A stretch of 19,716 bases of DNA from a bacterium Ga0077546 (GTDB lineage: Bacteria; Cyanobacteriota; Vampirovibrionia; Obscuribacterales; Obscuribacteraceae), in assembly GCA_001464165.1 (NCBI GenBank), contig LNEX01000189.1, forward strand, positions 1 through 19,716, written 5' to 3'. Positions 14,815 to 19,716 of this stretch are shown here, in pieces. The notes beneath the pieces are model-generated. The model was not told where the DNA came from. It did no database searches and was given only the letters and a program-made list of their open reading frames with translations. The translations under genes and the position numbers were made by a program. The stretch's first letter is position 1. Each line of letters opens with the position of its first letter.

Positions 14815-14920
14815 AATAACCAAATATTTAAATCGTCAGTGCAACTTGCTAAAATTAAAATTCAAACAATTCGTGAAAATGAGTGGAATCAACTGTATGG
14901 ACAAGTCTAGGGAACAGCCC

Positions 14921-16366
14921 ATGCAAGAACAGCGAGTTAGTAGCCGTCGCTCGCTAGCCCGAGGTGAACTAAGCGAGTTGGATACCCTGTCGCAATTGCT
15001 GGGTCTAGACAACTATTTTGACGGAGACGTCACCCTCATTGGCAGCGACCCGATTTTACGCAGTCCGCACCATCTCTCAGAAGCCACAGCTTATGCCCTC
15101 ACGGCAGAAGCCATGGCCGCAGCTTCAATTGCAAGGCAGCAGGGGGGAAAGACCAATTCCCTGACTGTCAATGTCATTGATGCTATTCATTTTTTGCACT
15201 CTTCACACTTTCTCTGGCAATCCGGCTACGCCATGACAGTTGGAGCCGAGTACATTCCCACCAATGGCATTTTCCAGTGCCTTGATGGCCAGTACATCAT
15301 GATTGAGTCTGGGCCGCCCTACATAAAGCTTGAGCGCGGCTATCTCAATTTCTTTGACTGCGGCAATAACCGCGACTCAATAGCTCGTAGTATCGCCAGA
15401 CACGAGGGGGAAGAGCTACAAGAAGCTCTTTCGAAAGCGGGTCTCCCAGCCTGTCTTGCCTATACAAGAGACGAATGGCGCGCCCATCCACAAGGGCAAG
15501 AACTACTCAAAGTACCTGTGGTTGAAATAGAAAAGATAGCAGAAGGAAAGCCAATACCATTTACTAGGAAAAGCGGCAATGGTCCCTTGGTTGATATGAA
15601 GGTTTTGGACTTTACTCATGTGCTGGCCGGCCCTCGCAGCTCTAGGACTCTGGCTAATTATGGCGCTCAGGTACTGCACATAAGCTCGCCTTATCACGGT
15701 GACACTCTGCCACAAAACCTGCTGGTCAATCCTGGTAAACACTTAGCTTACCTCGATCTCGATCAACTTGAGAATCTAAAACAGATGCGTTCATTGGCAG
15801 CTAGCGCTGATGTTTTTACAACATCGTATCGCCCGGCGGTGAACCGAAAATTTGATCTAATGCCAGAGAACCTGCTCAAAGAGCATAAAGGCCTGATTTA
15901 CCTAAGTATCAATGCCTACGGTCATAGCGGCCCCTGGCAGGATCGTCCGGGCTTTGATCAAAACGCCCAAGTCGCAACTGGCTTTGCGCGTTCTGAAGGG
16001 GCATTAAAAATGGATGTACCTCAATTTTCACCAGTATTTTATCTAAACGATTTTCTTACTGCTTATCTGGCGGCATCAGGAGTTATGAGTGCAATGTTGC
16101 GACGTGCCACCGAGGGTGGTAGCTACCATGTCAAAGTTTCACTGGCAAGAAGTGCCATGTGGGTGCAAGACTTCGGCAGTATTGCTCGAAGCGACTATGA
16201 AAATGAGCGAGAGAAAGACGACTATCCTAGTAAGCTAGTTGATGTAGCATCGCCCTATGGCATCATTACTGAGCTAGCGCCAGCAGTACAGTTTGAGCAC
16301 TCGCCACAGGTTGACATCTTGCCGGTGCGCCCCTTCGGTGCAGACAAACCCATCTGGTGGCGTTAA
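14921..16366 (+). CDS. Family III CoA-transferase (CaiB/BaiF type), long form
   Basis: A protein of about 481 aa that moves CoA between carboxylic acids through an enzyme-bound aspartyl-CoA thioester. The C-terminal half is the recognisable family III core: VDMKVLDFTHVLAGPRSSR, GLIYLSINAYGHSGPW followed by RPGFDQ, and LNDFLTAYLAASGVM, whose aspartate (D402 counted from a TTG at 14846) lines up with the catalytic Asp169 of formyl-CoA transferase. The first 220 residues are a further, degenerate CaiB-like half found in a known long subfamily. Substrates cannot be inferred. The frame opens at TTG 14846, with ATGs at 14879, 14897 and 14921; the last is chosen because agggaa stands upstream at good spacing, but 14879 is possible. 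It follows the SNF2 gene by about 100 bases and converges on the hydrolase gene with 17 bases between stops. Confidence 0.83.
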   Translation: MQEQRVSSRRSLARGELSELDTLSQLLGLDNYFDGDVTLIGSDPILRSPHHLSEATAYALTAEAMAAASIARQQGGKTNSLTVNVIDAIHFLHSSHFLWQSGYAMTVGAEYIPTNGIFQCLDGQYIMIESGPPYIKLERGYLNFFDCGNNRDSIARSIARHEGEELQEALSKAGLPACLAYTRDEWRAHPQGQELLKVPVVEIEKIAEGKPIPFTRKSGNGPLVDMKVLDFTHVLAGPRSSRTLANYGAQVLHISSPYHGDTLPQNLLVNPGKHLAYLDLDQLENLKQMRSLAASADVFTTSYRPAVNRKFDLMPENLLKEHKGLIYLSINAYGHSGPWQDRPGFDQNAQVATGFARSEGALKMDVPQFSPVFYLNDFLTAYLAASGVMSAMLRRATEGGSYHVKVSLARSAMWVQDFGSIARSDYENEREKDDYPSKLVDVASPYGIITELAPAVQFEHSPQVDILPVRPFGADKPIWWR

Positions 16367-16383
16367 CTTAATTGGCTGTTGCT

Positions 16384-17715
16384 CTAATTAGCAATGATTT
16401 TAGTGCTGGCAACTCTATCTTTGCTTGCCATCTTGTCTTTTATAACAACAACACGTTTGCATTGGCCAATACTAGTTGATATGCGTTTTTTTTCGTGAAA
16501 GAGACCAAGAGAAAACTTACTGAGTTTATTGACAGAACCGTTGTCACTATCAACTAGCTCAAGACCATCGCCAGGCCGATCACTAGTGGCCAAATTAGCA
16601 ATGAGCTTATAAGGTATGGTATGTCCAATAATGCCGTAATCTAAAGCAGTAAAGTCAATCCATTCGAATTTCAGCATTGACTCAGGCCTAAGATCAACTT
16701 TTGGATTCTCACTGGTTCCGGCAATTATGTTATTGGCATGATCGAGCATGCGACTAAAAGCTGACAAAGTAAATACCGAAGTAAGCATACCGTCAGCAGC
16801 CTGGCCTAATCTGGTATAGCCGCCATAAAGAAACTGGGAAAGAGGCAGAGCGTGATCGCGGTGAGAGAAGAGAATGCGAACTCTCGGTGGGTTGAGGCCT
16901 TTGGCTAAATCAGAATGCTTATTTTCTTCGGTGACGCGTGCATATCGCGACATGTAATGCACAAAAGTCTCAGCATCAAAATCAGCATCAACCAAAAAAA
17001 TCTGATCAAACAAGTGCTTACCTCTCAGCACTGGAGCAGATCGAATTGCCAATCTATTACCCATACTGTGGGCTAACAAATTGAATCTGATACCAGAAGC
17101 TTTGACCTCGGCCAATTGATCAACTAGTTGATCAAAATGCTCCTGACTCCATTCATTGTTGCCGGCATCTACATCATATTGACCGGCCTTACCTTTCGAT
17201 GGCCAATCGTAGACAATCACGGGCTTTTCTAGATTATAGGCCAAGAGAGCAGCAGACTCTGCCGCCTGAGCAAAGGTAGTATTGTAGCCATGTACGATGA
17301 TAAAGAATTCGCTGTGCCCAGTGTTGGCAGCAACATCTTTTATTGCTTGGCCGAAGTCTCTGTATGCACTACTAGTTCCAGAGCCAGCTAGAACCTTGGT
17401 AATCAACTTCGTACGAGACTTTGCTGGCAGCCAACCCAGTTTTCTTTGAATATCAGTCAAAGCCCTGCTATTTGAATTAGCAAGGGTATATTGGGCTATT
17501 CCGCAGTTAACGTGATAAATAGAATTACCGTCTTCAATTTTCCGCTGAGCGGCGTAGCCTGTTCCCTTAACAGAAGCCGCTCTGTCAGTCATATAAAGCA
17601 CCGGAATCGTGACCCGTGCGCAGCTGGCGTCGGTAATATCGGAACTAGAATCTGCGGCCACAACAGGAGCGATAGCCAGGAAGAATATGAATAAAAAGGC
17701 GCAAGCAAATCTCAT
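16384..17715 (-). CDS. Exported alpha/beta hydrolase, DUF900-like
   Basis: A 443-aa protein with a signal peptide (positive charge, then FLFIFFLAIAPVVA, probable cleavage after residue 20, AVA-type). After about 120 residues comes the alpha/beta hydrolase core: FFIIVHGYNTTFAQAA (oxyanion region, VHGYN 141-145), YDWPSKGKAGQYDVD, the nucleophile elbow AHSMG (215-219, S217), VDADFDAETF (243-251, likely acid region), FSHRDHALPLS, and GHTIPY (H365, possible catalytic histidine). This is the pattern of the DUF900 group of serine hydrolases; substrate unknown. The frame is open to 17853, but that extension would overlap the upstream membrane gene and hide the signal peptide, so ATG at 17713-17715 is preferred. 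It was probably transcribed with the small membrane protein upstream. Confidence 0.8.
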   Translation of the reverse strand: MRFACAFLFIFFLAIAPVVAADSSSDITDASCARVTIPVLYMTDRAASVKGTGYAAQRKIEDGNSIYHVNCGIAQYTLANSNSRALTDIQRKLGWLPAKSRTKLITKVLAGSGTSSAYRDFGQAIKDVAANTGHSEFFIIVHGYNTTFAQAAESAALLAYNLEKPVIVYDWPSKGKAGQYDVDAGNNEWSQEHFDQLVDQLAEVKASGIRFNLLAHSMGNRLAIRSAPVLRGKHLFDQIFLVDADFDAETFVHYMSRYARVTEENKHSDLAKGLNPPRVRILFSHRDHALPLSQFLYGGYTRLGQAADGMLTSVFTLSAFSRMLDHANNIIAGTSENPKVDLRPESMLKFEWIDFTALDYGIIGHTIPYKLIANLATSDRPGDGLELVDSDNGSVNKLSKFSLGLFHEKKRISTSIGQCKRVVVIKDKMASKDRVASTKIIAN

Positions 17716-17810
17716 AGAAATCTCGTACAAGAAGCAAAACGAAGTAGTCATGAGTATAGCATCGGCTACAAGTGCAACATATGGGTAAATTTTCACCTGG
17801 CAACTGAAGA

Positions 17811-18146
17811 TTATTCTTTGTTGGAACGCAGAGTGAAATAAACGGCCAGACAAAACAGTAAAAGCACTGCGGCCATTGTGAGCTTAGTAAAGAACCAGAA
17901 GAAGTCCATAATTGGTACTGGGGTAAAAATCCCCAAAACACTAAGAAGCAGCGGTAAAACCACAAATGTGGCTGGCCCACCAAGCAGACATACCGTCCAA
18001 ACCCATTTCTTCAGTAAGAAATCATCAGGAATTTCGGCCAATTCACTCAGTTTCGCTTTATCACCTTGAAGCTTTAAGGCTTCCTGGCGACGAATTAAAA
18101 GCATGAGCTTCATTCTGTATTGAGATAAATCTGCTAGTTCTTTCAC
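17811..18146 (-). CDS. Small two-helix membrane protein
   Basis: A 111-aa protein. The first 47 residues are charged and probably helical (LSQYRMKLMLLIRRQEALKL), then two transmembrane helices at about 48-72 and 81-105 with a short proline-containing turn (TPVPIM), and a short basic tail. No family is recognised. The start is a GTG with no clear ribosome site; ATG at residue 12 is the alternative. It lies 95 bases upstream of the exported hydrolase on the same strand and may be co-transcribed with it. The clean alternation of hydrophobic helices favours a real gene over a chance frame. Confidence 0.6.
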   Translation of the reverse strand: MKELADLSQYRMKLMLLIRRQEALKLQGDKAKLSELAEIPDDFLLKKWVWTVCLLGGPATFVVLPLLLSVLGIFTPVPIMDFFWFFTKLTMAAVLLLFCLAVYFTLRSNKE

Positions 18147-18374
18147 TAAAATGGCAATTTCGACTAGATCTCGGCTGAATCAACAAGTGCACATCATATA
18201 TTAATTGAACCAAGTCTTTAGATTGCCGCACCCTTGTCAAGAGATCTATTCAGGGTTTTCAGTTTTTTTGGGGTTTTACAATCGACTTGAGGTGGAACAA
18301 ATTAAGCAGGACATCTAAGAGAAAGATGCATAAAGCAGGCGTTAAATCGCTCTAAACACCTGTAGGCAGGGAAA
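18147..18374. other. Divergent intergenic region, no gene seen
   Basis: 228 bases between the leftward small membrane gene and the rightward M48-like gene. It is A/T-rich, contains a T/G run (tttttttgggg) near 18262, and must hold promoters for both directions, but no clear -35/-10 pair, terminator or structured RNA stands out. The last bases carry the agggaa ribosome site of the rightward gene. Confidence 0.4.
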
Positions 18375-18929
18375 ATGGTCACACCATCAAGAGTACTAAA
18401 AGCATATTACGCCATCACCTTTCTCGTAGGGTTAGCCTTGACTGTTCCGCTGGCCTATTATGTCACCACCGACGATGTCGGATATCGTGGTGCCGCACTT
18501 GTCATACTTAGTGTCAATGTATTGTTTGTTATGCTACTACCCCTGGTGCTTGACTGGGCTGAAAGGCGCTACTACAAGGCGCGCTTCTTAGCTATGGAAG
18601 AGGTAGCAAAAGACAATCCAGAGCTAGCCCTGATACTTTCCTCGCAATGCGAAAAGCTTGCCTTGCCCGGTCTTCGCCTGGCTGTGGTTGATGATAGTGT
18701 CGACGAAATATTTAGCTACGGCCTGTGGCGCAATAATCCTCGCTTAATCGTCTCAACCCAAGTTTTAGATGCTCACGCCCAGAAAAACCTTGCGCCCAGC
18801 ATAGAAGCTGAACTGACGCGCTTTGCCAGTCAAGACAACACCTTGATTTTCTTACTGTTTGCTGGTTTTCAGGTGATGATTCAGAATATCATCGTCTACT
18901 TATTGCAAAGTCACATCATTAATCTTTAA
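18375..18929 (+). CDS. M48/HtpX-like membrane protein with degenerate zinc site (probable pseudoenzyme)
   Basis: A 184-aa membrane protein, ATG start with aggga 5 bases upstream. There are two N-terminal transmembrane helices (about 9-30 and 40-59), a cytosolic stretch and a C-terminal helix (about 157-178). The middle resembles M48 metalloproteases: LALPGLRLAVVDDSVDEIFS (95-114), then YG and NNPRLIVSTQVLD (120-132), then IEAELTRFASQDNTLIFLLF. In HtpX the corresponding stretch is HELSH with a downstream aspartate. Here the HExxH becomes AELTR (145-149): both zinc-binding histidines are replaced, while the glutamate and the aspartate (D154) remain. The protein also ends before the region that would give the third zinc ligand. 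It therefore cannot bind zinc as M48 enzymes do. It may be an inactive regulatory relative or a decaying gene, although the frame is intact. Confidence 0.72.
   Translation: MVTPSRVLKAYYAITFLVGLALTVPLAYYVTTDDVGYRGAALVILSVNVLFVMLLPLVLDWAERRYYKARFLAMEEVAKDNPELALILSSQCEKLALPGLRLAVVDDSVDEIFSYGLWRNNPRLIVSTQVLDAHAQKNLAPSIEAELTRFASQDNTLIFLLFAGFQVMIQNIIVYLLQSHIINL
18807..18821 (+). other. Degenerate HExxH motif (AELTR)
   Basis: The codons gct gaa ctg acg cgc encode AELTR where M48 peptidases have HExxH. His to Ala needs two base changes and His to Arg one, so this is not a single sequencing error. Confidence 0.65.
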
Positions 18930-18930
18930 C

Positions 18931-19716
18931 CTAGATTTCTGTTTTGGACTCAGACAGCACTTCAGCTTGAAAGACTTCAAGACGACTGCTGCGCTTCCAG
19001 GCGCTCTGATCGAGCCCAGCCTTTAACGATAGCTGAGCCATGGTTTCTTCTATGGTCCAACCATACTCACTTGCTACTTTGGGAAGAAAGACAGACTGTC
19101 TTTGCCCTAAATGCAAAATAATCCCATCGAAGCCAAGTCTAATTTTACTAGCCGAGTCTATCGCTTGTGGATGAGTGAGCACACTAATTTCAATTTCAAG
19201 TTTATCTAGCTCACCTTCGCTAACTGGTTCAAAACGCGGGTCGCGGGAACAAGCCGCCACAGTGTTTGCAATAACAGCTTGATAGAGTGGCTGCACTGGC
19301 AAAATGTGACCAATACATCCGCGCAAAAGTTTATGCTCATTAGATTCAACACTGGGGTGACGATAGAGTGTAACAAATACGCCATGAGGACATAAAAGTT
19401 TTGCAGATAAATCGCTGCGCCACTTAGTACTAGAATTAGTACTAGAATTAGTACCAATAGGCAAATCAGAAATTTTAGGCACACGCCCAGTTTTGACATA
19501 AAACTCAAGAGTAGCCCGGGCGAGCTTTAGTAAAATATTCTTCTCTTCATCAGTCAACTCAGCCACAATACTGGAGTGCCTTAGCGCTGCAGTCTGGCTC
19601 CAGCTCTGCTTGCAGGTGAAGGCGATAGCCATATATGAAACCGAGTTTTCGTCACTATCAGATAAATCTAGAGCTTGGTCACGCGAAGTGCGATAGTCGA
19701 GCAAATTACCGACAGA
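18931..19716 (-). CDS. Memo-AMMECR1 fusion (AmmeMemoRadiSam system B/A), 5' part missing
   Basis: The frame runs off the right edge, so only the 3' 261 codons are seen. The first visible residues, SVGNLLDYRTSRD, followed by SVSYMAIAF, match the very end of Memo-family proteins (AmmeMemoRadiSam system protein B). After a linker comes a complete AMMECR1 domain (system protein A): LTDEEKNILLKLARATLEFY, GVFVTLYRHP, LLRGCIGHI (hallmark LRGCIG), AACSRDPRFEPVSEGELDKL, IEISVLTHPQ, GFDGIILHLGQRQSVFLPKV and the KAGLDQSAWKR end with FQAEVL. So A and B are one polypeptide here. The system, usually together with a radical SAM protein, has no firmly established biochemical role. The stop lies 1 base from the stop of the convergent M48-like gene. 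A 12-bp tandem repeat codes a Ser/Thr/Asn linker loop. Confidence 0.88.
   Translation of the reverse strand, partial: SVGNLLDYRTSRDQALDLSDSDENSVSYMAIAFTCKQSWSQTAALRHSSIVAELTDEEKNILLKLARATLEFYVKTGRVPKISDLPIGTNSSTNSSTKWRSDLSAKLLCPHGVFVTLYRHPSVESNEHKLLRGCIGHILPVQPLYQAVIANTVAACSRDPRFEPVSEGELDKLEIEISVLTHPQAIDSASKIRLGFDGIILHLGQRQSVFLPKVASEYGWTIEETMAQLSLKAGLDQSAWKRSSRLEVFQAEVLSESKTEI
19424..19455. repeat. 12-bp tandem repeat inside the AMMECR1 domain
   Basis: ttagtactagaa at 19424-19435 and 19436-19447, plus a partial third copy (ttagtacc). In the protein it gives the repeated NSST units between the first helix and the core of the AMMECR1 domain, a spot that tolerates length changes. The unit is a multiple of three, so the frame is kept. 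Confidence 0.8.

Noticed and set aside
11398..16366. SNF2 ATPase plus CoA-transferase as a defence system
   Set aside because: The CoA-transferase has a metabolic catalytic Asp and family features, the genes are about 100 bases apart, and there is no nuclease, methylase or integration signature.
17716..17853. N-terminal extension of the exported hydrolase
   Set aside because: It overlaps the end of the upstream membrane gene, is unlike the rest of the protein and would bury the clear signal peptide that starts at the ATG at 17713-17715.
1..19716. CRISPR array, tRNA or rRNA genes, insertion sequences, integrase or phage genes
   Set aside because: I scanned both strands by eye and saw no regularly spaced repeats of 25-40 bases, no tRNA T-loop with matching acceptor stem, and no transposase or integrase motifs. 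Short tRNAs could still be missed without a covariance search.

Overview
The window reads as ordinary chromosomal DNA from a free-living bacterium of moderate base composition. It carries about 14 protein genes on both strands and no rRNA, tRNA, CRISPR array, transposase or phage gene that I can see. The mix of genes (an isolated CpaB-type pilus protein, a two-subunit KorAB-type 2-oxoacid:ferredoxin oxidoreductase, a fused Memo-AMMECR1 protein, a SWIM-SNF2 ATPase) would fit a non-photosynthetic relative of Cyanobacteria such as Melainabacteria/Obscuribacterales. That placement is an inference from gene content only and is not secure.

Left part (1-5190). A leftward TPR-type protein ends at a strong hairpin terminator. 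It is divergent from cpaB, which has a perfect Shine-Dalgarno. Convergent to cpaB is a leftward three-gene string: guaD (guanine deaminase), hpt (hypoxanthine-guanine phosphoribosyltransferase) and a single-pass membrane protein of possible TadE/TadG type. guaD and hpt together are a purine-salvage pair. The membrane gene and cpaB hint at Tad/Flp pilus components placed beside it.

Middle (5191-10902). A GNAT acetyltransferase is followed after 15 bases by a thiamine-diphosphate enzyme of the benzoylformate decarboxylase/acetolactate synthase fold. Its normally invariant GDG motif reads SDQ. After a 175-base gap comes korA-korB, ending at an 18-bp-stem hairpin. korAB has regular codon use with many C-ending codons, as expected of a well-expressed central-metabolism operon.

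Right part (10903-19716). A 0.5-kb region without a convincing gene precedes a 1138-aa SWIM/SNF2 helicase-like ATPase and a large family III CoA-transferase. Convergent to these is a leftward pair: a 2-TM small membrane protein and an exported DUF900-type alpha/beta hydrolase. Next is a rightward 184-aa membrane protein that looks like an M48/HtpX-type metalloprotease whose zinc-binding HExxH has become AELTR. The window closes on the leftward 3' part of a Memo-AMMECR1 fusion (AmmeMemoRadiSam system proteins B and A) that runs off the right edge.

The most interesting items are the pseudo-M48 protein, the TPP enzyme with the degenerate cofactor motif, the Memo-AMMECR1 fusion, and a 0.5-kb gap holding a small membrane-peptide frame that stays open past an in-frame TAG. 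I found no coherent, previously undescribed multi-gene defence or mobile system.
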